A stretch of 64,000 nt of DNA from Agrocybe praecox. Taxonomy: Eukaryota > Basidiomycota > Agaricomycetes > Agaricales > Agrocybaceae. The stretch is from positions 1,376,501 to 1,440,500 of the forward strand of contig OZ024848.1 in NCBI GenBank assembly GCA_964017145.1, read 5' to 3'. Below, piece by piece: positions 12,637 to 25,000 of this stretch. The position numbers were made by a program, and so were the translations under genes. Below the pieces are notes generated by a model. That model was not told where the DNA came from and searched no databases. It saw only the letters and a list, made by a program, of their open reading frames with translations. Numbering within the stretch: the first letter of the stretch is position 1; each line of letters starts with the position of its first letter.

Positions 12637-15600
12637 CTAAGTATTATGCATAATGTTTGCAATTTTCTCCTCAAGAACTTCAGCTTCACTACTATTATCC
12701 AATTTTCTGTATATGTGTGCAAGAGCCTCTATGCTTTTCAGAGTATCTGGGTGGGATTCCCCCAGTACTTGGAGGCATTTTTCCATGACTTGCACTTGAA
12801 GTGACTGTGCTTTGAGCCAAAGGCCTTGGGCCCAATATGTAGCTGCCAAATTTGCCATACTGGTAAGAATAGAATGATGATTCTCTCCAAGAATTTCCTT
12901 GCTTTTTTGCATTACTACAATATCCAGTTCCTCTGCTTTCTGCCAAAGGCCTTGGGCCCGATATGTATTTGCCAAATTTGCCATACTGACAAGAGTAGAA
13001 CGATGAATCTCTCCAAGAATTTCTTTCTTTTTATATAATGATGTCTTTAACAATACCACGGCCTCTTTGTAATATCCTTGCTTGTCACAAAGCCTTCCAA
13101 TTTTATCCAAAATTTGTACATCAAATTCATCCAAATGTTCTGCAACCTTTATATATAGTTGTTGAATATGTGGCCATACATTGTGCTGGTATTTATGCAC
13201 ATGTTCATTGTATTCATATGGAATTGATGAACCAAGAATTGAAAAAACACATTTCTCCATCAATTTCTCATCTGTTCCCAGTATAGCCCTTCCCCATTGT
13301 TGTACAAGTGGATGCATTCTGTATACACTTTTTTGCCCTTGTTCAAAATGGAATTCAATAAGAGAATAAGATTGAAGTTTCAAAATCATTTCCTGGAATG
13401 CTTGGGGGCTCCAAGACAATTCAACTCCTCCAAAATGACTCATAAGATGCTCTACTCTTTCTTGCACACTGGTATCATCTATTTTGGTCTGTGCCACTGC
13501 AGCTCTTTCAAATATTTCCTCTGAAATCCCTTCATGTTGCAAAAGTGAGCAGATTTGCAAAAAGCACTTTGCAGAATCATCTAGCTTATCATAGCTCATT
13601 TTCCAAGTAGTATAAATTGCAATATCTTTACGTTGGGTTGTTTCCAGGTGGAGAATATAACTCTGCTGATGTTGATGAAATGTATAATACTTGGGTAATG
13701 AAAAATTTGTCAAAGAAATATAAGCACCAGCATGGGAAATAGCCAAAGCAAGGTATCCAAGTTTCTGGAATATAAAAGATTAGATCATTATTTAGATTCC
13801 TAAGGAAATTCCAAAAATTACCTGAACAATTTGTATAGCTTGCTCTTGATTCTCCTCATTGGCTTCTTTTTTAGCCAAATTCAACAGAAGGTTTACAGCT
13901 TCATTTTCAATCAAATTTCCAACAGCCACACCTCCATCCTTAGTAGCATGAAAAGTGCCAACTTCATGATTGCGTGTTGTGATAATGATGTTTCCACTTG
14001 TGGGCAAAAATGACTCCAGATTCAAAGTGACATCATCTGCATTGTCAATCACAAGAAGCCACCTGTTTGTAATCTGGCTTGCAAGCCAGTTGGGAATGTG
14101 TTCAGCAGACAATTTTAGACCTTCTGGGGCAAGAGATTCAAGATCTGCTTTGAGAGTAGCCTCATTGCTTCCATCAACATAAAACACTTCAGAAAAGCTA
14201 AAATATAGAATAAAAATAAAATCAGAATAAACACAATATAAAAGAACTTAAACCATACAGATTTGACTCCTTTACAAATTGGAAGGCAATCTGGCTCTTT
14301 CCAGAACCACCAAGGCCTTCCAAAACAAAAATGTGCTGTTCAACACTGGCATTCTTGAAATTTTTTGCCATTTTGTCCAAAATATTTCTTCTGCCTGTGA
14401 AAGATAACACTGGAGAAGGACAAGGCTTTCTTCTGAGGTTTTGAACCTGAACTTGTGCAGCTCTTGGAGCAGCTGCATTGAAAAATAGAAATAAAAAAGT
14501 ATTCAAAAATATAAAGAAAATGTACTATACCTAATTGCTCAACAGTGGGCTGTGTTCTGTGAGATCTAAGCACAGAAACCACATTTGCCAATTTGTCTTG
14601 AGTCTCTTGCTTTTTCATATACTGAGTTGTATGAGCTTGTATAATGCTCAAGCTTTCCCATTTAGACAGCTGCCTGCTTTGCAAGCCTTGGTCAATATTG
14701 AAACGGAAATAAGTCTCTGGTGTGTTTGCAAAGCGGCGTGAAAGCTCCTGATGTGCACACTCACAGTCTGTAGCCATAGACCCTAGCATGTCAATAACAT
14801 TCTGTGGGATCATTCTGCCCAACAATCCAGGTTTCTCGATGTGAATCACAGCAGGCAGGCCAGTCCCAATGCTCACCAAGCACTGCAAAGGACGGTTTGG
14901 AAAAAGGGTGTTGGCCTCATCAAGGACTAGGAGACAAGGGTTGTTGTGGCCTATCCCACCATCAACATATACTTGGTTCCGTCCAATCTCAATCCGCTTA
15001 AAGACAGTAGGGGTAGCAGATGTTGCCCGAGCAGCTTCCCAGATTGTGCAGGCCAAAGAAGTCTCACGAGGAGACTCGTAGGATCTAAAGAGCACCGGAA
15101 TATCCATGTTGGTTGCATTCCGAGCACACACAAAGCTATGGCATGTATGATTCAGTTTTAAATATACTCATGATTGAATTAGGCAACGCACGTTCGACAT
15201 ATCCCAGATTCATTGTGTTCTATCAAAGAGGCATTGGCATCATTGGCCGCTGCACCCACCATAGCCTTGATCGCGCTCTCGAGGGCGGTTGTTTTGAAAA
15301 CTCCATCTCCAACCATCTTTGTCTGAGAGAAAACACTTTTAACCATTGTATCGTACTGGGTGATTGCCTCATCGATGTTCATGCGAAGGCGCCCGAGCAT
15401 CAACGCGATGATCCTATGATGTTTGTTAGTCCCGTTAGTCAAAATGTCAAGATACTATCAACGTATTACGACGCACCCTCCTGTACTAGTCCCACCGATT
15501 ATATCAAAATATTTGCTTGGCTTTGGTACGTCTTTGAGACTCTCCAAGCCGTCTCTTGCTCGTTGCGCGTTCTCCTCAAACTTCAGCTTGTGCATGATCT

Positions 15601-15754
15601 CCTTTAGGATGAGGAGCTCGGAAAGCCCACGTATTCCGCCGCCATCTATTTAGTATTGAGACGACCTACTTAGTACGCTTCATCATCAATCGAAACGAGC
15701 GATCTTACCTAGCGCGAGGAGCCTCAAGGGTGCTTCGTTGATTGGTGTAGTCAT
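12637..15754 (-). CDS. NLR B: patatin-NB-ARC-TPR protein, short array
   Basis: Seven exons: 15709-15754, 15477-15645, 15192-15413, 14531-15135, 14259-14472, 13822-14197, 12637-13764. Phases match genes A and C, giving 919 aa with no stop. Patatin motifs are intact (DGGGIRG, GGTSTGG, YVDGGIGHNNP), and so are the NB-ARC P-loop GLGGSGKSQIA and Walker B LLVIDNADD. Exon 1 is 6 bp shorter than in A and C (MTTPINEAPLRLLAL). The donor after GGTSTGG is GTGCGT instead of GTGAGT but keeps the GT. The TPR array has only two full units plus the terminal one, which accounts exactly for the 252-bp shorter last exon compared with A. Role as for NLR A, inferred. No mariner downstream. Confidence 0.92.
12775..13026 (-). 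repeat. TPR array of NLR B: two 126-bp units
   Basis: Units start at 13026 and 12900 on the minus strand, and the terminal divergent unit at 12774. Substitutions within the helix-turn positions (HRSTL, HHSIL, TYWAQ) are more divergent than in A or C. Confidence 0.9.
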
Positions 15755-17344
15755 GGTTCAGATTCAGGAAGAGTCACTTCGCTTATCATCATCGCTGACA
15801 GTGCCTTCTGGGGAGAGGGCTTTCACACGGAAGCCCCGTGGTAGACAGACCCGTCACCCCGTATTAATAGACTCGGCGCGATTCGCCGCCCTCCGAGCTT
15901 CCAAAAACGTCAACTGTTTGTTGCTGGGTAACATTATAACGCGCAGATTATGTCGTCGTCGTCGACATGTTTCTAATGAGCTGGCGAAACTCACCGAGAA
16001 AGACGAGCAGACGATTGAAATGGGATTGGGAACACGCAGAATTTCTGGAGCCGAACCGGATCAACACGTGTGCGCCATATTTATCCGAATTCAAACCACC
16101 TGAACAGGCTGTGCTTCGAACGACTGCGACCGAAGCAGTACCTGCACGACTACTCGTGACAGTGTGGAGGAAATAGCCCTGATAATCCATCAACGCGCTC
16201 GCCAGGAGATTATATTCACGTCTATAGAGGGTCTGAAACGCACGCTAGCGTCGAAATCCGAAAGCTCGAAAGGCTCGGTCAGGCTCTGCGTTCGTCGTTT
16301 TTCTTCTCGTTCTGCTGAATCTCACACTGGCTGTTAGATTACTCCTTTCGCATGCTCATTCCCCTAGATCTCTTCCTCTCCTCGTTCTCTTTCGCTACCT
16401 GCGTGCGGACTTTGATTATACCACCATCACCACTATAACCGTCATAAGCCCTCGAATTGCTTCCTTAATATCTTGCTCGTTTATTTTTTTCCTTTTACCA
16501 CTTCTTCTCAATAACTTCGATAGCAGCTCAGGTTCAGCCGCCGCCGCCGTGCTTCCTCGATCGGCGCATGGTCGCTATCGCATGCGCTTCCTCTGATTCC
16601 TACTGTCTAGTTGATAATCGGCCCGGCCTTGTTTACTATCGCTTTGCTTGTGTAGGATTTCATGTTTTTCTGGATAACATCGTGTCAAAGCAAAATATGG
16701 CATGCACATATGTATAGACCTCTCAACACATTCCTTCCTCCCTTCCTGCTGTCCGTCCCGAGGCGCGTCCTTCTGTCCGTCTGTTTCTTGATTGTCATCG
16801 CGATCACATCCACGTCCCCGTCCCCGTCCCCGTCCCACGTTGCTCAAAGCTCAAAGATCCACACATAATAATATGGATGACAGGTTGATCATATTACTCC
16901 ACGCACCACGCAGGGAAAAGAAGGGAAGGGAAAATGGGAAAGACCAACTTTGATATATCGACATTGACGATGTGCGGTCCCGTCGCGTAATAGTCTAGAC
17001 TCGGTGCTCTGGATTTCAGAGACTCAAAAATGGGTGTACTGATATATAAAATAAGATAGAATAATACGATACGATAAACATACACCTACTACGTAGCCTA
17101 CGATTAGCGTTGTTGAATTACAGATATACAACATACGACAAGACGTAAGAAACGAAGTCCAATAAGAATAACGATTAAATATTAATGAATGGTGATGAAT
17201 AGTCAACACGCTCCGGTGTAGGCGCCTTTGATGCCTAATAGATGGCGAGTACGATAGGAAGGGAAGGGACTCATTGGGGTAGAAAATATAGGGCATACGT
17301 GCGTCACGTCGCGAATCTCGGACCTATCCCTGGTCTGTCTACTC
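15755..17344. other. Upstream flank of NLR B
   Basis: 15755-16400 aligns with the flanks of A and C; 16190-16700 aligns with 8150-8950. 16700-17340 includes a GT/CC-rich run (16800-16850) and AT-rich spacer with no recognised coding content. The putative promoter lies immediately upstream of 15754. Confidence 0.5.
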
Positions 17345-17790
17345 CTCCTCCTCTCCCTGTCCTCCCTGATCCCCATTCGCAATAACCCCTTGCCACTCCT
17401 GCAGCGTACGCATAAAGCCCCTGTTCGGCTTGATATACGCCCGTCGGCGGAAGACGTACGAAGACGCAGAGGCGTACGCTATGGCGTTAAACCTCATGAA
17501 GAAGGCGATTATTATGGCGGATTTACGAGGAAAGGACGAAGCGTCCATGCGCACCTGTTGACAATGAATTAACGGGCTTCAGATCGACACTCTCGTCGTC
17601 CCCCACAGGGCTCTTGTAGCACTTGTACTCGTCCTTCTCCGAGAGGAGCAGTCACGGTATGTGGAGCACCTGCACAAGGTACGTGATGTTGCGCATGTTG
17701 AAGATGGAGGACTCTTGGAGGGCGGAGAGGAAGCCGGGGAAGAGCAAGCCTGTCAAGGGAGGGACGAGGGACGAGAGGAAGGGACGGAAT
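17345..17790 (-). pseudogene. Dual-specificity phosphatase (DSPc) remnant, copy 2
   Basis: The best preserved of the three. On the minus strand: GLLFPGFLSALQESSIF, MRNITYLVQVLHIP then TGA, DEYKCYKSP, DDESVDLKP. After a deletion comes CAT-TGT (His-Cys of the active site), followed by KSAIIIAFFMRFN, ASSYVFRRRAYIKPNRG and FMRTLQEWQ. That order is the DSPc core: active-site loop, helix, then a C-terminal KPN..F...LQEWE-like end. About 20 residues before HC are missing, nine unrelated residues sit between HCQQ and the conserved R-S, and there is a stop, so no active enzyme is expected. It lies upstream of NLR B in the same orientation. Confidence 0.65.
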
Positions 17791-19440
17791 AAGGTGCACG
17801 GGTGTTATGATTGCTTTCATGACCTGGTGCGGAATGTTCTCGGATCGGATGTTGGAGGTGGAAAGAACGTGTTGAATGGATGTAGACGTGAATGAAATCA
17901 TTGGACGATAAAGGCGAGTGTCTGTGTCAAAAACGACGCGTCGTCAGCGAGGAGGATATCATAGACGAAATAAGTACGTATGTATGCTCCGCGTAGCTAA
18001 TAGTATCCAAAAACACACGAATGGAATGGTAAGTATCTCTGTTTGTAGAAGAAGTCGAAGACGACGGTCGTGGTGTTGACAAACGAAGAAGATCGTGCAG
18101 ACGCGTATGCGAGGACCAGTACGCAATAACGATGCAGGGTCGAAGGGTCTAAAGCAGGCTGGGAAGAGGAGCAAGGAAAGGAAAGGAAAGGGAGAAAAGA
18201 ACCAATCGATCGAGGAAGAAAATGATTCGTTCAATCAGAAAAGCGGCGAACCGCCGAAAGGATCGAAGCAGGCTAAAAAGGAAGCAAGAAACTTTTGGAA
18301 GGAGAGTATTAACAAAAAATGAAAGAGGGAACATTAGAAAATATCAGCAAGGGACGAGAGAGGCAGATGGAAGGAAAGCCCCAAACCTACAGGTAGAGAG
18401 CGAAGAGCACGACAAAACGAGCGCGCAGGAGCAGACGCAGACGTACATCTTCTGGTCCATCCCTAACATGAAAGCCTCTCCACCATTGGGACCTCCAGAT
18501 GGGAATCATACAAGCGAGGGAGAACACAGTAGCGTGAAACAGAGCAGCCGAAACAGAGCCAGAACCAGGCGGTAATAATAAGGGGTGCCGGTGGAGAAGC
18601 ACCAGATTGAAGAAACCAAGGGAACTGGAGTTTAAAACGAGAGTTTGAACATCGAAACAGTCATCGAAAGATAATGTCAGAGAAGAGGACGAAGGAGAGC
18701 AGACGACTGCAGACGCCGACGTACGTCCTGACCCTTCCAACCGCGAAGGAAGTTTCAAGGTCATTGCTCGCCGCGCTGCTTGTTGGTCGTCGTCGTTCGG
18801 AACCAACCCATTCAGGGGGTTCGAATTCGGGTAAACTTGAGGCGCTGTAACATATCGGGTGTGTTCTTTTCAAAAAAATTTCCCGTTCCTCTTCCTTATT
18901 TTCTTGCCTATCTCTACTCAAATTTAAACGTTAAACGTTAAACTCACACCGGCGACAATGTACTTCGCTCATGCCTATTATCCGGGTATTCATGAACTAC
19001 GGCGCAAGCACGCGCGTCTCCTGTCTCAAGGCTCTTTCGTATATTTCTTGGACGCGGAATTCCACGCGACGACGACGTCGATGAAGGGATGAAAGATAGA
19101 GCGAAAGAGACATAGCTGAGGAGAGGAAAGAGTAATAACGAAGAGCAAGAAGTAAATAACGGCGCGCACAAACAGGGCGATCCGACGCAAAGAAATAAAG
19201 ACCACAAGGATGTAGATCTAGGACTTCACCAAATAGCGACGAAGATGCATGGACGGAAGTGAACGATCCGACGGAAAGACGGGTTTTGATCCGAACCCTA
19301 ACCCGACATGACATCATGTATGTTTGTATCCAACCATAACTTTGCCTCTTTCCTTCCTTTTCCTCAACTATTTTCTTCGCTCTGAATCCTACGCGTCAAG
19401 TTGCTGACCGAGTGGTTCATTACAGAAGGGCTACTAAAGG
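17790..19440. repeat. Duplicated block beyond DSPc copy 2
   Basis: 17900-18860 aligns with 9700-10490. 19280-19440 aligns in inverted orientation with 28085-28250 (both contain a CCCTAACCC/GGGTTAGGG stretch). Open frames are short, in several phases, and not protein-like. No gene supported. Confidence 0.5.
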
Positions 19441-19699
19441 ATCGGAGTGCATATACAACGAAAGGAAACAACGCATAACGAAGTCAAACGACGAAGATGG
19501 GGAATAATGATGGGGAGGACAGCGCCTTTAAGTTCATCCTATAGACGCCAACAGCAATGCGCCACCGCTGCTCTTTCTCTAAACCAACGGAATCCTCAAC
19601 AGAGCCAACCAGCGACCGCACAATGCAACTCGAATCAGTCCAGTGGCCATCCGAACACAGCAGCACTTGCCCAGGTACCCATACCGGACGTTTACGCGC

Positions 19700-20300
19700 A
19701 CCCAGCTGCCCTAGCTTAGCCGGCTGCTCATCCACGCCATACGACTCCCAAGTTTGGGCCGTATTTGCTCCTACAGACCAGTTTGGAAGGGTCAAGCTCG
19801 CTCCTGCATATGTCAATTAGGATAGGTAATATGGACAGTACCGTTAGGATGATGTTGTAAAGGTATGTCTTCTCACTCCTATCTTTTCCTTTCCTCTTGG
19901 ATGGCCTAAGGCCCGGCGCCCATGGATCATCCTCTTGCCTTCAACACTATTAATCGCGAATAACTAGCTTTTAATTCCTTTTGTCCTAAACCTCCGTTTG
20001 CGCGTTTTCTGGCGCCAGCATTGGCGCTGCGGCCTTCGTTCCCTTGGTGCTATAAAAGCAACGCTTTATTTTTATTTTTTATTTACGCATCGCTTCAATC
20101 GTTCTTTTCGAAATTATTTTACTGACTAACTCTCCTTCTCAATTCGCAGACGCTCGAATCGTCCGACTATGCGACATCATTGAAACCAACAAATGCATCA
20201 ATATCATCCTCGAATACGCCTCTAGAGGTGAACAATTTGACCACATCCTTTCGCACCCATATCTGCGCCAAAAAGGTGCCATAAACAGAGTCCTACGGAT
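19700..20300 (+). pseudogene. Ser/Thr protein kinase fragment
   Basis: Two exon-like pieces. Near 19755-19800 the frame reads TDQFGRVKLA, a glycine-loop pattern (GxGxFGRV) with the first glycines lost, followed by TAG. At 20150-20290, right after a CAG acceptor, the frame reads RIVRLCDIIETNKC, IILEYASRGEQFDHIL and HPYLRQK. This matches kinase subdomains IV-V (hinge ILEYASGGELFDHIL-type, as in SNF1-related fungal kinases). The catalytic loop HRD and DFG are absent. Downstream sequence is P/A-rich. An inverted relative of this neighbourhood lies at 26.0-28.0 kb. Confidence 0.5.
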
Positions 20301-22100
20301 GAGACGGCTGTACCTGGCCTGCCTTCTGCAGCAGCGGCAGCGGCATTGTCAGTACCACTGACTGCTTATCGTGCGCCTACGGTTCCAAGTGCATCAACCC
20401 AAGCACCAGCACCAGCGCCTGTCTCGGTTCCTCCTGTTCAAATCCCAGCTACGACAGCTCCAACTCTTCTTGCTACTCCGTTATCTGACGTTTCTGCTGG
20501 CGCAGACTCAAATGGTAAAGCCAAGCCCAAGGAGCGGGCCACAAGAAGAGGAAGCCGGACATCGATAGGATCGGGTTGGGCAAGATTTTCGGTGGCAAAG
20601 ATGCTGGGGCCAGCGCGAAAGAGAATTCCGAGCACCCTTAGCCTGATTCATCTATGAATACTACGAACGATGGAGAGAAGGAGGAAGAGAGGAAGAGAAA
20701 GAAGGAATGGAAGAAAGGTACTAGTGGGAGGAAGAACACACTTACCGTTATGGTTGAACCTATTAGCAGGTTCATTAGGAGCCGGTCGCAGATCAGAAGA
20801 CCCTCCTTAGTTCTGTGTATCCCCAGGGCACCACTACCGCCGTACCAGCTACAGCCAAGAATGCCAACGCGAATCTACAACTGCCACCAATGCCCACGTT
20901 TACGCGCAGCTGCACGTTCGACGTCCATGAATTTGAACGCGTCTGCACTGTCAAGTAGCCTGGCTAGAAGGATGGCAAGGAACAGTGGCAGAGCCTTGTC
21001 GCTCCTCTTGTGCAGGTGGTGGTTACCACTCCAACTTGGGGCGTTTTGCGCCCTGCACCTCCCACACCTGTTCGCAGCGAGATGGCTGCTGCTGCTGTAG
21101 AGAGCCTCTGCCCTCGACTGGTGGGCTTGTAGCATCTTCCAGCATCGGTCGTATCACACCTGTCATGTCACCTGGACAGGGGCATTCTCTTTCACCACTG
21201 GCGCGGACCGGCATATGGCAATTCATCGCAGGACGCTAGGGATGAGGGGATGAAGCTTCGAAGTGCGATTCAGCGTCGAGCTGACGAGGTTGGATAGGCC
21301 GAACGATATGCATAGTTTGGATATAGAAGTTGAAGGGAAATCTGAGGAGTTACGTTGAGGCAGTACGTCTTCTTTTTTCCTTTTCTGCATTTTTTTTTTT
21401 TCTTTTTTTTCTTCTTCGTTCTTTTCGATCCGCGTTTTCTGCTGGTGTCGAGACTGGGCTCGTACATCAACACTTGGCATCTTCTTAATTTATTTTTATC
21501 GTGTTTTTACCTTTTGTCTGGGCCATCGAACATACATACTGAGTATTATTTTCCTTTTACAGGCGTGTGGACCGAATATATATATTCTTACAGACAACCC
21601 AGCATCGCCAATAGTTGGCCATCTCTTACCCCGCACTCCAAGTTCTCATCGATGCATCATTCACCTCTGTCGTCGTCGTCGTCATCGTCACTCATCCAGT
21701 ACCTATGCCCGAATATGCCTACATACACGCACACGCACACATATGTCATACACTCGCGTTTACATTCATAAACTCCTGCAGCGTCGGGCATACACACACT
21801 CACACACTCAACAATCCCCATACCTATCCCACCTTTATAACAGACACATAGACTTGCGTGCGCTGCCACGTCACATTCCATTCTGACCCATATGTAACAT
21901 CGGGCTGTCGCTTTCCTTGGGTATTCGACAGTGTTGCCTCCGGGATTCGATCGAAGTGCGAAGAGGTGGATGGGGGTGGAAGGGGGGCTCTAGTCTCATC
22001 GTCAGCGTCAACGACGATCCGTCCCAGACCCTCCAAGGTCCCAAGAGCAAGTACCATACGCGGACCTATTCGCGTTGATACGATATTCCTTGGCAGTTAG
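20300..22100. repeat. Left arm of the inverted duplication (non-coding)
   Basis: Aligns in inverted orientation with about 25.0-26.9 kb. Blocks easily matched are 20380-20520 with 26670-26830, 20760-20880 with 26420-26540, and 21520-21680 with 25400-25565. A Pro/Ala-rich frame (20346-20654) may derive from the linker of the kinase gene but has no domain. There is a T-rich tract at 21370-21420 and a CA-rich microsatellite at 21725-21810. Confidence 0.5.
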
Positions 22101-22452
22101 CCCTTGTCGTGGACCCGCGCGTTGGGGGTATGAGTTGAGAGGCTGGAGAGGTTGGAACTTGGAGAGGACGGGTTGAGGAGTTGAGTGAAGGGCCAACGTC
22201 AGAGGATTGTATCAACGATACAACGAAACCACCCCCCAGCCTCCTCCCTCTCTTCTCCTTCTCCACGATGGCACCGAGAAGCATATGCATACACTCCTCA
22301 TCCTCAGTTGTCCTCGTTGGCATCCGTGACTGATTGATTGATCCACCACCTGCACTGCTTCCTCTTTTTGCCTGGCCTGGCCTTTGAATTTTAGAATATT
22401 TTTTTACCTCTATCATCTTCAATCGGCGTCGCAAACAACAACACCGCCATCA

Positions 22453-23337
22453 CTATATATTAGTACCACCTCCACGAACACAAATCTTATAAGCATTCGG
22501 CTCTCCTTGTCTGGCTCCATAATACAAGTATGGGGCATGGCGCCTTGTTTCCTGGCCTTCCTCACTAACTCTTGCACTCCTCTGCCTCTCCTCACACGAT
22601 ATACGCCGCTCTCCACGGACAGTACCACAGGCATGTTTGCTTTGCTGATTTGAAGAGAGGCATGGATTAGGAAACAGCTTCAACGTCTCAACGAGGTTGT
22701 CATCGGTGAACATTTGAACCCCAGCACCGAGTCCCGTCCCGACCGATCGCATATAGGCATAGCAGGGCTCGATGCGATGGTCGACATTCTTCTCATCTCT
22801 CTCCATCGGCACCCCACCTCGATCCTCCGCCCTATCAATGCTGCCAGGGATACTGTCTCGTCGTGGCGCCGGCAAGATATCGGCGTCAGCGACACGGACA
22901 TCTCCACACCATCTGCCATCGTCTCCTCTCGCCGCCAGGAGGTCGGCACCATTCCCAGCATGCTCGTTACGTGTCGTGTCGCCTAGATAGCAGAATCGAC
23001 GGCTGAATAGTGTCGCTCCGACGGGTTCGAAGGGGTTGGATCGCGCAGTGCGGCGTGCACTGAAGGACATTGGTGTGAAAGAAGATCCATGCGAAGAGTG
23101 TCGCCGTGCACGACGACGAACGGTCTCGTTCGTATCAGAGCAGGCCGGGACGGTTGTATTGATTCTACGCGGATCGAAAATCGAACCTCGTAAGTCTCGC
23201 TCGTTGATTTGGAAATATAAACAACTCACCATTTCCTTCGATTTATCGAGCAGCATGCGTATATTGATATATAGCTGAGTACTGGGTATCGATAATTTGA
23301 TACTTGGATTTGGGATACGTGCATGGATTGCACTCAT
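22453..23337 (-). other. Open frame of 294 codons, no recognised domain
   Basis: The longest open frame in the spacer between the duplicated arms. It is Arg-rich with no membrane segment or motif I recognise. The other strand is also open in parts (22714-22986), so it may be non-coding or antisense to an older gene. I do not assign a function. The 3' part (on the minus strand) reads VGTGLGAGVQMFTDDN. Confidence 0.2.
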
Positions 23338-23570
23338 TTATGTATAGATATAAATCTAATTATCGGACATTTTTGCCATTCTGCTCGCAACGGGTGTCAA
23401 TATTATGTTATTAAATTTTGTATATGCACTACATAGTACATAATACACTACACATAGGTTAGGAAAGGTCCGAATGAGAGGAGGGCATGTCCGAAATGTC
23501 GAATTTCGTAAAGAGTGTTTAACGCTTAGCGGGAATATGGTTCGGATCCGATGCATTCTGAGCTATGCAT
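23275..23570. repeat. Dispersed repeat, inverted partner at 30145-30450
   Basis: About 300 bp, recognisably the same as the complement of 30145-30450 (shared: stretches around GGACATGTCC, TACATAGTACATAAT and CGCTTAGCGGGAATA). It is AT-rich against its surroundings. Possibly a small non-autonomous element; no terminal repeats identified. Confidence 0.6.
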
Positions 23571-23579
23571 TGAAAGTGA

Positions 23580-25000
23580 GTATACGCAGTGAATGTATAT
23601 AAGCGTGGCATTCTCGGCTGTAGCTGGTACGGCTGTAGTGGTGCCCTGGGGATACACAGAACTAACGAGGGTCTTCTGGTTCTGCGACCAGCTCAGTTTA
23701 ATGTTCGATGACCCATTCACTCACTCTCAACGCCCCCCATTTCTATCTCCCTCCGAATTGACGAACAACTCGCTCAATGATCTCTCCAACTTCCTTTTTT
23801 CTTTCTTTCGTTGAATCCTCTCTATCGCTCTCCGTTTCTCTCTCCCATCCCCAGCCACATCTCTTTAGCTTTCTCCTCCATCCTCCATCTTCGTTGTCGC
23901 ATAGCATTCTGCGTCTGAATTCTGCTCGTAATTTTTTATCTGCTCGTTAGCTCTAGTTAGAACATTTTTATCTAAACACGCCTCTTAGTTTGTGTTTTCC
24001 GTACGTGCATATCTACGAGACCAAATTCAATGATTGATGATGTCAATGAGGAGGCCTAAGACCTATATCGTATCTGTATGTGTAACGGGGATGGTCTCAT
24101 TGTCAAAGCGTGGAGTACCGGAAGAGAAGAAAAGACAGGAGAGGAGAAGGGAAGGGGAGGGAAGGGAGAAGAAAGGGTACGATACGAGTGACGGAAGGGA
24201 ACACAGAGGATAGAGGAGAGGAGGAGAGGAGAGGCAAGCGGACACGACAGGTACATAACCTACGTGATGGATCAGATCTTCAGAAAGCAAATGGGAATGG
24301 ACAGACGAACGACATACTCCTAAATTTGAGAACTTGAAAACTTGAGATACGGAGAGCGAAAGAAAAGAGGGGAAATACGCGAGATGACAGGTAGTTCTGG
24401 TTATGACGCATATAAATCGTTTATGTGGATTCTGCGTAAAGTGAAGTTAAGTTAAGTGAAGATGGGGATGGAGAGGTGGGAAGAGAAAATGGGATGATGA
24501 ATGGAAAGAAAGAGAAGAGACGAATAGACGCCGAACGAACAGCAACAGGCGCAATTTCGGAGGCGAGGAAAAATCTGTATTCGTCTGTTTCTGATCGTGC
24601 TTGCTAATTCGTACATGCTAAGAAGCCCGACATTGATGCAAGAGAGGCGGAGAGGTTTGGGAAAACAGAACATGAAAGCTCTCCGCCCGGATATATGTGG
24701 ATATCATGAAAGAAATAAAACATATACGAGAAGAAAGAAAGAAAGAAAGGAAAGGGGAAAAAGTCCGAACTACGGTACAGACACGAATAATTTTGTTGGA
24801 GAAGAAGGGGGGGGAAATCGAGAACAGATAGCAAAGTCCACGAGGAAGAGATCAGAGAAATATAAATCGAAAGAGAAAGAAATATAGAAAAAGAGAAAGA
24901 AGAGGCAAAGCAATTTTTTAAAAGAAATGCAGACCTTGAAAAACAGATATCCGGCCCCAAATATCGAAAAGTACCGATATCAAGCGCGTCGCAGAAAACA
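23580..25000. other. Spacer near the palindrome centre
   Basis: 23590-23700 is a fragment also found at 20760-20880 and 26420-26540. 24100-24240 and 24740-24920 are purine-rich. No gene supported on either strand. Confidence 0.4.
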